Shown here one piece after another: positions 1-8,167 of a stretch of 64,000 nucleotides of DNA (position 1 is its first letter; each line of letters starts with the position of its first letter). This DNA comes from Candidatus Freyarchaeota archaeon (GTDB lineage Archaea > Asgardarchaeota > Jordiarchaeia > Jordiarchaeales > Jordiarchaeaceae). The notes under the pieces were generated by a model. The model saw only the letters and a list, made by a program, of their open reading frames with translations. It was not told the origin of the DNA and did not search any database. The translations under genes were made by a program, and so were the position numbers. The stretch covers positions 1 to 64,000 of the forward strand of contig JAUQZE010000041.1 of the NCBI GenBank assembly GCA_030587365.1, given 5' to 3'.

Positions 1-2
1 CA

Positions 3-230
3 GAAGACCCCCTGCACAAGGGACGGTATCTCCTCTCTCTGTTTAATCTCTTCCACAACTGGCTTCCGAACCAGGGGCACCACCTCTACGGCGCCAGCCC
101 GGCTCAGCTCCACCCCCAGATTTCCCTCACGAAACAGGAAGCGTTGGAGGCTTTTGAGGAACTCTACCTAAAGCCTAAGGGGATGTCTTTTAATATCAGC
201 GATTGGCAAATACTACAAGGAAACACCTAG
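3..230 (+). CDS. Partial protein, transposase/integrase-like C-terminus
   Basis: An open frame enters from the left edge and stops at 228-230, giving 75 residues. The stretch LFNLFHNWLPNQGHH followed by LYGASPAQLHP resembles the end of DDE transposases and integrases, where a W(L)xPxQG segment precedes a 'G.sPAql' motif. Base composition is visibly richer in G+C than the following 150 bases, which fits a mobile element arriving from elsewhere. Without the catalytic DDE core, which would lie left of the window, the assignment is only a resemblance. No terminal inverted repeat was identified downstream of the stop. Confidence 0.4.
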   Translation, partial: EDPLHKGRYLLSLFNLFHNWLPNQGHHLYGASPAQLHPQISLTKQEALEAFEELYLKPKGMSFNISDWQILQGNT

Positions 231-397
231 TCCACTTATTTATGCTACAGTACAACTTCCAAATATTAAAAGAATTTTTGTTACTTCGAGAAACCTAAAT
301 AGTCGGTTTACTTCTTGATATTTAGAATGTTTGTTGAAAGTTCCGTTAAACTAGCATTTTTGTTCTGATTTCTTGAAGTTTAGATGGAGGCGTTATT

Positions 398-1090
398 GTG
401 GATAAGCGGAAATCGATTCTTGTTGTGGCGGGACATTCTGATGATGCCGATTACGCTTGCGGTGGAACATTGGTGAAGTTCGCGCAGGAGGGTGTTGATA
501 CTGTTTTGGTGGTGGTTACCCGTGGTGAGAAGGGGACACTTGATACTGGTACAGATATGAACGAGTTTGCCAAGACCCGAAAGAAGGAGCAAGACAACTC
601 TGCTAGAGTACTGGGTATTAGTCGGATTGTCTACCTAGGGTACTCTGACCATGATGTGTTGCCAACGCATGAGTTCCGAGCCAAGCTCATTGATGAGATT
701 CGCAGGTACAAACCGGACATTGTGATAACCCATGATCCCTGGAAAAGATACGAGTGTCATCCGGACCACCGCCATACGGGTATGATGGCGATTGAGGCTG
801 CGGGGTTTGCCCTGTATAGCTTGGAGCTTACCTCGGCGAGCCCTCCCCTTGAACCGCATCTGGTGGCTGAAATATGGTTGTTTAACACAGACAATCCCAA
901 CCACTGGGTAGACATCACAGATACAATAGATAAAAAGCTGGATGCCCTAAGGCAGCATAAGAGTCAGTTGGGAGAAGAGATGGCTAATTATGCCCGGAGA
1001 GAGAACGCCAAGACCGGAGAAACACACGGAGTAGAATTTGCGGAAGAGTTTCGAATTCTAAGGCGTGGATTTCCCTACCTTTACGAGTGA
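398..1090 (+). CDS. PIG-L/LmbE family deacetylase
   Basis: A 230-residue protein with the PIG-L (LmbE-like) metal-binding signature. Near the N-terminus is AGHSDDADYACGGTL, a variant of the usual AHPDDe..GcGGt, and near residues 125-132 is HPDHRHTG, which supplies the third metal ligand. The family consists of Zn-dependent N-deacetylases acting on N-acetylglucosamine-type substrates (GlcNAc-PI, mycothiol and bacillithiol precursors, chitin oligomers); the substrate here is unknown. The start is GTG at 398, about ten bases after a GGAGG at 386-390. A second PIG-L protein lies at 59428-60108. Serine replaces the usual proline in H-P-D-D, a tolerated position. An MFS transporter follows about 100 bp downstream on the same strand. 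Confidence 0.85.
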   Translation: MDKRKSILVVAGHSDDADYACGGTLVKFAQEGVDTVLVVVTRGEKGTLDTGTDMNEFAKTRKKEQDNSARVLGISRIVYLGYSDHDVLPTHEFRAKLIDEIRRYKPDIVITHDPWKRYECHPDHRHTGMMAIEAAGFALYSLELTSASPPLEPHLVAEIWLFNTDNPNHWVDITDTIDKKLDALRQHKSQLGEEMANYARRENAKTGETHGVEFAEEFRILRRGFPYLYE

Positions 1091-1187
1091 TGTATGCACA
1101 GCTTCTTTAGTGCTTTTGCAAAACTGTGTCGACTATAACGTTTTTATATTAAAAGTTGACTTATTTTAACTATAAGAGGAATTTTTA

Positions 1188-2777
1188 ATGCCGAAAAAAA
1201 AGGAAAGCGAATCCAAAAAGAAGGAAAAGACTAAAGGAAAGACGCGTTCTCTGGTGACACTTGGAGCAACATATGCCGCCAACAATGCTGAGATGCAGGC
1301 GTTCCCAGTTTATTACACTTCTATGGGCAGAGATTTGCGTACAACTCGGTCCGCCCTAGGTTTTATAACTACCTCCCAAGTAGGGATCCAGGCTTTGCTC
1401 ACGCCTCTCTGGGGTTTCCTGGCTGACAGGTGGTCGCGTAAGAAGGTTCTAGTCATCGGTTGCTTGATCTGGGGAATTACCACACTTCTTCTTGCGTTCT
1501 CCGGGGATTACCAGCAACTCACCATTCTTAGGATTGTCACGGGCGTGGGAATGGCTGTCATGATGCCGACCGGGTTCAGCCTCATTGTGGACATGTATCC
1601 CATGGAAAAAAGAGGTAAATACTTCGCGATTTACGGGGCCCTCGGGATTGTGGGTTTAGTTACAATTGTACCATTACTGGGCTTTATAGATGCCCCGAGT
1701 CTTACTGGCGGGTTAGAATCAGACGTATACCAACTAGCGTTATACCAAGCGGCATTTACTCTAGCGGGGTACCCGGAAATGCTTATGCTCATTCTGAGAA
1801 ATCTTTTACTGCTAGACGCCTTCGCGAAAAGCACTGTTTATGTTGGAGTGTGGAGATTGGGCTTCATCATCTTGGGTGTGGCCAGCATTGTTATCGCCGG
1901 ATTAGCAGCCCTACTCATAAAAGAGCCTCCAAAAGGTGCATCAGAAAAAGAGCTTGCGGACGTTATCACCGTGGAATCAGCTGAAAAATACAAGGTTAAA
2001 CGTAGTGTTTTTAGAGAAGTTCTGAGTAATCGCACAATGCTGGTTATCATCGGGCAGGGAGTAATGGGATATTTTCCCTATGTTGTTCTTCAGACTTGGT
2101 TCATTCACTGGTTTGAAACCGCTCGGCAGATTCCCCCGTTACAGGCTTCTCTGATTTTTGCAATGCTGGTTGTGGGTGCGGCTCTGGGAAACTTGATTGG
2201 TGGAGTTCTCGGAGACCGTATGGAGAGGAGAAGCCCGAAAAGAGGTAGAATCATAATTGCACAGATTTCCACCTTCGCAGGCATCCCGGGTGTACTCTTG
2301 ATTCTATTTACTAGAATGAATTTAATTTTGTACATAGCCGTCGCATTCGCCATGGCAGCTATGATAAACTGGGGCAGTGTAGGCTCGGTGCAGCCTATTG
2401 TCTCCGCTGTTAATAAACCGGAGGCGCAGAGCACCGCTTGGGCTCTGGAGCAGATGTTTGAACAGGTGTTCGCGGCTTTTGGAGCTGTCCTTACGGGATG
2501 GATCGCTGACAAAATAAACTTCGGAGTTTCGGGACTTGCTATGCAGTGGATAACTCCCTACCTTAGTATATGGCTCCTTTTCGTTGATGTACCGCTTCTG
2601 CTCTATATTCTGTGGCTTTCAGGTGAGTCGCTAACCTTTGCCATAGCCTTGACAGTTGCCATTCCTTGGGCTGCAAGCTTCAGCATCTGGTCACTAGCTT
2701 ATAGAACTTACCACAAGGATAAAGCCAAGATTCACGAGTTTCTGGAACAGAGAAGGAAAGAAATCACCAAGAAATAG
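1188..2777 (+). CDS. Major facilitator superfamily transporter
   Basis: A 529-residue integral membrane protein with about twelve hydrophobic segments. The loop after the second segment reads GFLADRWSRKKVLV, a clear MFS motif A (GxLaDrxGrkxxl), and a related GGVLGDRMERRSPKRGR occurs at the start of the C-terminal half, as expected from the internal repeat of the fold. The N-terminus is an unusual lysine/glutamate-rich cytoplasmic tail of about 22 residues (MPKKKESESKKKEKTKGK). The substrate cannot be read from sequence. It follows the PIG-L gene after a roughly 100 bp AT-rich gap with TATA-like sequence near 1143-1152, so it probably has its own promoter. Confidence 0.85.
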   Translation: MPKKKESESKKKEKTKGKTRSLVTLGATYAANNAEMQAFPVYYTSMGRDLRTTRSALGFITTSQVGIQALLTPLWGFLADRWSRKKVLVIGCLIWGITTLLLAFSGDYQQLTILRIVTGVGMAVMMPTGFSLIVDMYPMEKRGKYFAIYGALGIVGLVTIVPLLGFIDAPSLTGGLESDVYQLALYQAAFTLAGYPEMLMLILRNLLLLDAFAKSTVYVGVWRLGFIILGVASIVIAGLAALLIKEPPKGASEKELADVITVESAEKYKVKRSVFREVLSNRTMLVIIGQGVMGYFPYVVLQTWFIHWFETARQIPPLQASLIFAMLVVGAALGNLIGGVLGDRMERRSPKRGRIIIAQISTFAGIPGVLLILFTRMNLILYIAVAFAMAAMINWGSVGSVQPIVSAVNKPEAQSTAWALEQMFEQVFAAFGAVLTGWIADKINFGVSGLAMQWITPYLSIWLLFVDVPLLLYILWLSGESLTFAIALTVAIPWAASFSIWSLAYRTYHKDKAKIHEFLEQRRKEITKK

Positions 2778-2844
2778 TCATCGTAGCGATAAAATCAAAC
2801 TCTTTTTATTTTTTACTAATAAAAGAAATGAGGGATTTAGGTTG

Positions 2845-3507
2845 CTATTTAATTTCTTTCAGAACTGCTTCTATGTTTTCACTATAGCTTCCTTGGGGTA
2901 CGAATTTCTTGTCGAAAATTGCTCCCCCAATTGTAAAGGCCCATATGTCTAGTTCTTTCATTTTTCGTACCCGTTCGTAACTGTTTATGCTTCCAGCCAC
3001 GATCAAGGGAATTTTAACCGCTTTCTGAACAGATACCATGAGTTTTTCGACGTCTCCATCATATCGGTAGGCTAGTAGGTTGATTCCGGAAAGCCCCAGT
3101 TTTTCCACTCTTTTGGCGTCCTTTACAATTTCTTCTATTGTGCCTCTCAGAAGGCAGGGGTGGTCTACTATTTTGCCTATGTAGGGGAAGAATCTTATTT
3201 CGGTTTCATGTATGAGGGGTAGTGTTTCTTCTATGTAGGTTCCCCCTATGAGGTAGTCTACGCCTAGTTCGACTGCGTTTTTTGCGGACTGGATGGCGGC
3301 TTCCTTTGATTCGCTTACTACTTCAAGGAAAATAGTCCTCTTGTCTTCCTTCATCGTTTTTACCAGTTTCTTGAGCTGGTTTAGGGGTAAGCCTATGTCT
3401 TTGAATCCCACGAATTTTACTTTGGTTTTTCTGATTTCCTCGTAGACTTTGAGGGCGTTTTTGACCGTCACGTCATTGTACGTTAACATGAAGATGAATT
3501 TGGTCAA
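2845..3507 (-). CDS. Predicted TIM-barrel protein, HisA/HisF-like
   Basis: A 220-residue protein with alternating beta/alpha character. Glycine-rich strand ends such as LIGGTYI, LIVAGSINS and FTIGGAIFD resemble the phosphate-binding half of HisA/HisF-type TIM barrels. The specific family is not recognised; a sugar-phosphate lyase, isomerase or epimerase would fit the neighbouring FGGY kinase and dehydrogenases, but that is inferred from context only. It is the last gene of a minus-strand cluster running from 8006 down to 2845 and lies 18 bp after the cyclase-family gene, so the two are probably cotranscribed. Confidence 0.6.
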   Translation of the reverse strand: MTKFIFMLTYNDVTVKNALKVYEEIRKTKVKFVGFKDIGLPLNQLKKLVKTMKEDKRTIFLEVVSESKEAAIQSAKNAVELGVDYLIGGTYIEETLPLIHETEIRFFPYIGKIVDHPCLLRGTIEEIVKDAKRVEKLGLSGINLLAYRYDGDVEKLMVSVQKAVKIPLIVAGSINSYERVRKMKELDIWAFTIGGAIFDKKFVPQGSYSENIEAVLKEIK

Positions 3508-3525
3508 ATGCCCATTTCTCCTCTC

Positions 3526-4242
3526 TTATTTTTCCCAATCGGTTATGGCTAGTACTCGAGCAGGCGAACCTCCTATTCCCTTGATTGGCAGCGGAAGCGC
3601 GATTATTGTCACTCTTCCCTTACCCAGTTTATCGAGGTTGGTCAACATTTCTACAAGGGGAATGTTTGCCTGTAGTAGATTCATGTGAGCCATGAAGGAG
3701 TAGATTATGGTATCGTCATTGGTTCCAACAAGTTTTACTCCCTTCTCTACTAAGTATCCCGCAGCATCGCCGGATATCACCGGAATGTCCGGTAGCATCA
3801 TATTGGTCCAGAATAATACAATGTCGCCCTTTTTAATATCTATTTTATTTTCTTTCTCATACTGTTTGATGTGTTCTCTGGTTATCATTGGTCCAGATAC
3901 ACTGAAACGCTCGTATCTCTCAAATACCTTTGCCATATCGGGTTCTTTTCCCACAAAGGACATATCGATGGAGTAGCCCTCACCCACAAACGTTTCAATA
4001 GGTACGTCACCTATTGTCACCTTGCTGTTAACCAGGTATCCGTGGTAAGGAGCCTCGATGTGTGTTCCGGCGTGGCTCCACAGGCGTATCCACTCACACA
4101 TGCAGCGGTCGTGTACGAAAATGTAGGGCTCAATCTTTATTTCATCTTCGGGGATTGTTGCTCCCCACTGCGCGTCCTTAGCCCATTTAGGGTCAGTGGG
4201 ATTCAGTAATCTGCTCAATTCAACAACTTTTTTAGGTTTCAT
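3526..4242 (-). CDS. Cyclase family protein (kynurenine formamidase-like metal hydrolase)
   Basis: A 238-residue member of the PF04199 cyclase family. The diagnostic motif HAGTHIEAPYH (HxGTHxDxPxH) is at residues 57-67 and supplies the divalent metal ligands. Family members hydrolyse formyl-kynurenine, isatin or similar amide/lactone substrates. In this carbohydrate-type cluster a lactonase-like or dehydratase-like role is possible but unproven. The C-terminal segment ALPLPIKGIGGSPARVLAI is the usual family ending (P.k..g..g.p.R..a). It lies 18 bp upstream of the TIM-barrel gene. A roughly 250 bp AT-rich gap separates it from the SDR genes, so it may start its own transcript. Confidence 0.8.
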   Translation of the reverse strand: MKPKKVVELSRLLNPTDPKWAKDAQWGATIPEDEIKIEPYIFVHDRCMCEWIRLWSHAGTHIEAPYHGYLVNSKVTIGDVPIETFVGEGYSIDMSFVGKEPDMAKVFERYERFSVSGPMITREHIKQYEKENKIDIKKGDIVLFWTNMMLPDIPVISGDAAGYLVEKGVKLVGTNDDTIIYSFMAHMNLLQANIPLVEMLTNLDKLGKGRVTIIALPLPIKGIGGSPARVLAITDWEK

Positions 4243-4490
4243 ATCTCATTTCTCTCTCCAATAATTCATATCAAAACTTGGTTCACAATTTTCATCTTTT
4301 TTTATTTTTAGGGATTTAAATATTCGTAATATATTCTAAATAGTGGTTTTTAATCTTAAAAATAGTTATGTTATGTAACTTCCACCGCCTCTGAAGAAGA
4401 GTGAGCTTTAAGTTTAGCTAATTTCTATAAAAGGATTATAATTGAAAAAAAGGAGAGAATAAATTCAAATTTTATGAATTCCAATTGGCC

Positions 4491-5285
4491 TTAACTTGTG
4501 GTAATGATTCCGCCGGTTACATTGATTGCTTGGCCGGTCATGAAATCTGAATCCTCTGATGCTAGGAATACTGCAACCTTTGCCACATCTTCTGGTTGCG
4601 CTATTCGTCCTAGGGGTGTGAAGAAGATGTACTCTTGGCGTATGCTTTCGGGTGTGCTTCCATCAGCACGGAGTTCACATGTCCATTTAACCTCACGTTC
4701 TTGCATGCTTGTAGCAACTAGTCCCGGGCAAATAGAGTTCACGTTTATTTTATAGGGAGCTAATTCTAATGCGATGCTTTTCGTGTATGCTATAGCACCC
4801 GCTTTGCTTGCGTTGTAGTGAGCGTACATAGGGTTTCCTATTTTTCCTGCCATAGAGGCGGTGCAGATTATTTTGCCGCCTCCTCCCTGCTCGATCATTC
4901 TTTTTGCGACCGCCTGGGTGCAGAGGAACATGCCCTTCAGATTTACATCCATGTTGAAGTCCCACTTCGCCTCCGGCATATCCAGGACGTATTCCATTGA
5001 GGATACTCCTGCGTTGCTCATTAGAATGTCTATTCTGCCAAATTTTTCAACGGTTTGCTTTACCATTTGTTCTACTTCAGATTTTTTAGTTACGTCAACC
5101 TTAACGGCTAGAGACTTCCTTCCCACTGATATTATTTCTTGAGCGGTTTGCTTTGCTTCCTCCAGATTTAAGTCCGCTACAACGACGTGTACTCCTTCCT
5201 TGGCGAACCTTAGTGCTATCGCTCTTCCTATTCCTCTTCCCGCACCCGTTACTATTGCAATTTTGTCTTTTAGCCTAATTTTCAT
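4491..5285 (-). CDS. Short-chain dehydrogenase/reductase (classical SDR)
   Basis: A 264-residue NAD(P)-dependent oxidoreductase with all classical SDR motifs: cofactor loop TGAGRGIG at residues 14-21, the NAG strand in SNAGVS, catalytic Ser in CTASMAG, the YNASK active-site Tyr-Lys pair, and a C-terminal ending typical of 3-oxoacyl-ACP reductase/polyol dehydrogenase relatives (GQAINVTGG). The acidic residue after the second strand (VVADLN) suggests a preference for NAD over NADP. It lies 17 bp downstream of a second, degenerate SDR in the same orientation and is followed by a 248 bp gap. With the FGGY kinase upstream, oxidation of a sugar or sugar alcohol is likely. Confidence 0.88.
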   Translation of the reverse strand: MKIRLKDKIAIVTGAGRGIGRAIALRFAKEGVHVVVADLNLEEAKQTAQEIISVGRKSLAVKVDVTKKSEVEQMVKQTVEKFGRIDILMSNAGVSSMEYVLDMPEAKWDFNMDVNLKGMFLCTQAVAKRMIEQGGGGKIICTASMAGKIGNPMYAHYNASKAGAIAYTKSIALELAPYKINVNSICPGLVATSMQEREVKWTCELRADGSTPESIRQEYIFFTPLGRIAQPEDVAKVAVFLASEDSDFMTGQAINVTGGIITTS

Positions 5286-5302
5286 TCACCTCCTATCTCA
5301 TC

Positions 5303-6103
5303 TCATAAGGACCGCTTTTGAGGTATGGTCATGTTGCGACTGAATGTTACCTCATCATCCCATAGACGGCATGTTATGTTGCTAAGGTAGTCTCCCTTTT
5401 CAGAAGCCATGAAAACCGCCATTTTCGCAACGGCTTCCGGTTCGTTATCTATCTGGCGTAGTGGTGAGAAGAGTACAATGGTGTCTTCCCCCACTGGGGG
5501 ACCTCCTTTTATTTCAGCTCCCAATTTTAGCTCTCTGGCTTCAACATAACCGGGACAAATTATGTTCACTTTAATATTTTTACCCGCCAATTCTGTACCA
5601 AGGCTGCGCGCGAAACCGGTTACAGCCCCCATTGAGGCTGCGTAGTGCGACAGCTGCTCCTGCCCGCATATTCCCGCTGTGGAGGAAATTACTATCATCT
5701 TGCCCTTGTTGTTTTTAACCATCTCTTTAGCCACCGCCTTGCAGAGAAAGAACACGCCCTTTGCGTTGTAATCTATTATGGTGTCCCATTCTTCCTCCGA
5801 CAGGTCGACCATTTTGACCAGTGAGGCTATTCTGGTCACGTTAACGAGTATATCAATTGTCCCGAACTTTTCCTTTGTTTTTTGGATAATGTCGTTTATT
5901 TCGGATTCTTTACGAATATCAACTTTTAGTGCCAAGGCTTCCTTATTCATTGATTTTATTTCTGAGGCGGTCTTTGTGGCGGATTCCGCGTCTATGTCTC
6001 CTACTACAATTTTTGCTCCTTCATGGGCAAAGGCGAGAGCAATGTGTTTTCCTATTCCTCCGCCGCCTCCCACTACGATTGTTGTCTTTCCAGCTAAACT
6101 CAT
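5303..6103 (-). CDS. SDR-family protein lacking the catalytic lysine
   Basis: A 266-residue SDR paralog of the neighbouring dehydrogenase. The cofactor loop (VGGGGGIGKHIA) is intact, and the acidic residue after beta-2 (VVGDID) suggests NAD binding. Two hallmark motifs are altered: the active-site YxxxK reads YAASM, so methionine replaces the general-base lysine, and the NNAG strand motif reads NVTRIAS. The C-terminus (LSNITCRLWDDEVTF) also departs from the usual GQ.i.vDGG ending. It may be a non-catalytic partner of the adjacent SDR or an enzyme with changed chemistry. The gene sits between the FGGY kinase (20 bp) and the intact SDR (17 bp), so co-expression is likely. Confidence 0.82.
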   Translation of the reverse strand: MSLAGKTTIVVGGGGGIGKHIALAFAHEGAKIVVGDIDAESATKTASEIKSMNKEALALKVDIRKESEINDIIQKTKEKFGTIDILVNVTRIASLVKMVDLSEEEWDTIIDYNAKGVFFLCKAVAKEMVKNNKGKMIVISSTAGICGQEQLSHYAASMGAVTGFARSLGTELAGKNIKVNIICPGYVEARELKLGAEIKGGPPVGEDTIVLFSPLRQIDNEPEAVAKMAVFMASEKGDYLSNITCRLWDDEVTFSRNMTIPQKRSL

Positions 6104-6123
6104 CTCACATCAACCTCTTATAA

Positions 6124-7641
6124 TTATTCGAACTCGAACAGCCCGCACAAATCTTCGTACAATTTCACATATTTTTTGTAGGCTTTGTTGTACACCTCAA
6201 AGTTTTTGGGATTGGGTTCGTATTTTTTCTTTATGCTCACCATTTTGCTGGCTGCATCCCTGACATCTTTGTATATTCCTATGGCTTTTCCTGCTAGTAT
6301 GGCTGCTCCGAGGCTGGCGGCCTCTTCGATTTTGGTTTGTAGAACTGTTTTCTGAGTAATGTCTGCCTTGATCTGGTTCCATACGGCGCTGCGTGCTCCT
6401 CCGCCTAGAACTCTCATTTCTTTTACAGGGATTTTCATGTCTTCTAAAACATCTATGTTTCTTCTCACTATGAAGGCTATGGCTTCCATTATGGCTCTTG
6501 CAAAGTGGGCTTTCGTGTGTTTCAGGGTAAAGCCGAAGAAAACACCCTTCGCCTTGGGATTCGCTTCCGGTGCCATAGCTCCTTGGAGATGTGGGAGCAT
6601 AACTAACCCATCGCTTCCTGGAGGTACTTGGGCCACTTCATCGCCTATCACATTGTAGGGATCCGTCTCTAGTAGCTCTGCCACACTCATCTCTTCATTT
6701 GCGAAATTGTCTCTGTACCATCTGAGAACCATTCCTCCCGTGGTAAAGGTATGAGCCATATAAGTGTCGGGTATACCATAGTAGTGGATGGGCATTCTAC
6801 CTTGCTTATCAAAAATGGGCTTTTTCAAAACCGCACAAATCGCCAGAGCGGCTCCCGTATTTTCGGAAAACATTCCCGGTTCAACATTTCCCACTCCTAT
6901 GGCACCACACACCTGGTCTAAAGCGCCGGTGGTCACCATGGTTTTCGGAGATAATCCTAGTTCTTTGGCTACCTCGGATTTAAATTTCGCCACCGGTTCT
7001 CCGGATTCTCTTATGGAGGGTAGCTGATTCTGTGTGACTCCGAGGAAGTCCAGCATTTCGTCCCAGTACTTCTTGGTGATGATGTTCCAGTAAAGTGTGG
7101 AGCAGAGCAGTGAACCCTCGGCTACCAGTTCACCAGTCATCCGGTAGATCAGGTAGTCTTCTATGAGAAGGTACTTGTCAACCTTGTCGAAAATGTTCTT
7201 CTCGTTTCTTTTTAGCCAGAAGATTTTTGATGCGGGCCAGGTTGGAACAATTTTTACTTGTCCCGAAATCTTGAAGGCGTATTGGTCGGGGTCGAACTTC
7301 TCTGATAGGGTATCCGCCTCTTCCTGGGCTCGGTTATCCAGCCAAATTATTGCGTTTCTCAGAGGCTTTCCATCCTTGTCTATGAAGAATAGTGTCTCTC
7401 CCTGTGCTGAGATTCCCAAGGCCCTTATATCTTCGGGATTGACTTTGGTTTGTTCGAGGACTTCTTTAACGCCGTCTTTGAAGGCTTTCCAGAAGGTTTC
7501 CGCGGGAAGCTCTACCGCAAGAGCGGTGGGTGTGAGCAGTGTATACTCTTTGGTGGATATTCCTAGAAGCTCGCCCTTCGTGTTAAAAAGAGCTATTTTT
7601 GAAGCGGTTGTTCCAGCATCGAGAGTTAAGATGTATTCCAA
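6124..7641 (-). CDS. FGGY-family carbohydrate kinase (xylulokinase-like)
   Basis: A 505-residue sugar kinase. The N-terminal phosphate-1 motif LDAGTTASKIALFN and the C-terminal VLGGGARSAVWNQIKADI motif of the FGGY family are clear, as are the substrate-domain sequence WLDNRAQEEAD and the TGALDQVCGAIGVG segment with the catalytic Asp. It phosphorylates a sugar or polyol (xylulose, ribulose, erythritol or similar) with ATP; relatives in this length class are xylulokinases. It is the second gene of the minus-strand cluster after a cupin protein (26 bp gap) and precedes two SDRs, which fits oxidation and phosphorylation of a polyol or ketose. The exact sugar cannot be decided here. Confidence 0.87.
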   Translation of the reverse strand: MEYILTLDAGTTASKIALFNTKGELLGISTKEYTLLTPTALAVELPAETFWKAFKDGVKEVLEQTKVNPEDIRALGISAQGETLFFIDKDGKPLRNAIIWLDNRAQEEADTLSEKFDPDQYAFKISGQVKIVPTWPASKIFWLKRNEKNIFDKVDKYLLIEDYLIYRMTGELVAEGSLLCSTLYWNIITKKYWDEMLDFLGVTQNQLPSIRESGEPVAKFKSEVAKELGLSPKTMVTTGALDQVCGAIGVGNVEPGMFSENTGAALAICAVLKKPIFDKQGRMPIHYYGIPDTYMAHTFTTGGMVLRWYRDNFANEEMSVAELLETDPYNVIGDEVAQVPPGSDGLVMLPHLQGAMAPEANPKAKGVFFGFTLKHTKAHFARAIMEAIAFIVRRNIDVLEDMKIPVKEMRVLGGGARSAVWNQIKADITQKTVLQTKIEEAASLGAAILAGKAIGIYKDVRDAASKMVSIKKKYEPNPKNFEVYNKAYKKYVKLYEDLCGLFEFE

Positions 7642-7667
7642 GAAGCGATACCTCCTTCCACCTGTTT

Positions 7668-8006
7668 TTAGTCGTCTGGGGGTGCAAGGGCCCAGCAGAT
7701 TAAGGTCGGCTCTTTATACTTGTTTATCAGTTTGTGTGGTTCACCAATGGGGATGATTACAGCGTCTCCCTCTTGCAATTCCTTTTTTTCTTTTGAGAAT
7801 TCGCATAAAACTTTTCCCTTCGCCACGAAGAAGATTTCTTCACCGTATTTATGGCCGGGGTCTACGGCACCCTCATTTCCGGGCTCAATGTAAGAGGTGC
7901 CGAAAACCAGTTTATCGGACTTCAAGTAAAGGTGACACAACTCGTCACCTTCCCAAAATTCTTTGGAGTCCTTCTTTTTGACCATTTTAACCCTGCTCAT
8001 TTTCAC
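7668..8006 (-). CDS. Cupin-domain protein
   Basis: A 112-residue single-domain cupin. Motif 1 is recognisable as DPGHKYGEEIFFVAKGKV (G..H.H...E..yVl.G) with Tyr in place of one histidine, and motif 2 as GDAVIIPIGEPHKLIN (G(D)xxxxPxg.pH). Small cupins bind a metal and act as sugar isomerases, oxygenases or ligand sensors. As the first gene of a kinase/SDR cluster, a role in binding or isomerising the substrate is plausible. A T-rich, A-rich region at about 8030-8130 upstream holds divergent promoters for this gene and the M28 peptidase on the opposite strand. Confidence 0.8.
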   Translation of the reverse strand: MKMSRVKMVKKKDSKEFWEGDELCHLYLKSDKLVFGTSYIEPGNEGAVDPGHKYGEEIFFVAKGKVLCEFSKEKKELQEGDAVIIPIGEPHKLINKYKEPTLICWALAPPDD

Positions 8007-8106
8007 ACTCTCTCCAAATTTATCTTAATCTTATTTTCTATTTTGCTTTTAAGTATTAAAGTTTGTTTCAATCAATTACTTTTATCGCGAAATTTTAGTT
8101 TAATAC

Positions 8107-8126
8107 TTATGTTTAAATTTATTAAA
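8107..8126 (+). promoter_or_regulatory. Probable TATA-type promoter for the M28 peptidase
   Basis: The sequence around 8110-8122 (TTTAAATTTATTAAA-like) lies about 45-60 bases before the first possible start of the peptidase gene and resembles an archaeal TATA box. The whole divergent intergenic region 8007-8167 is A/T-rich and probably carries promoters in both directions. Assigned by composition and position only. Confidence 0.35.
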
Positions 8127-8167
8127 TAGGAAGATGCTATTTTATAGCATTCGAAAAAGTCTAATAC

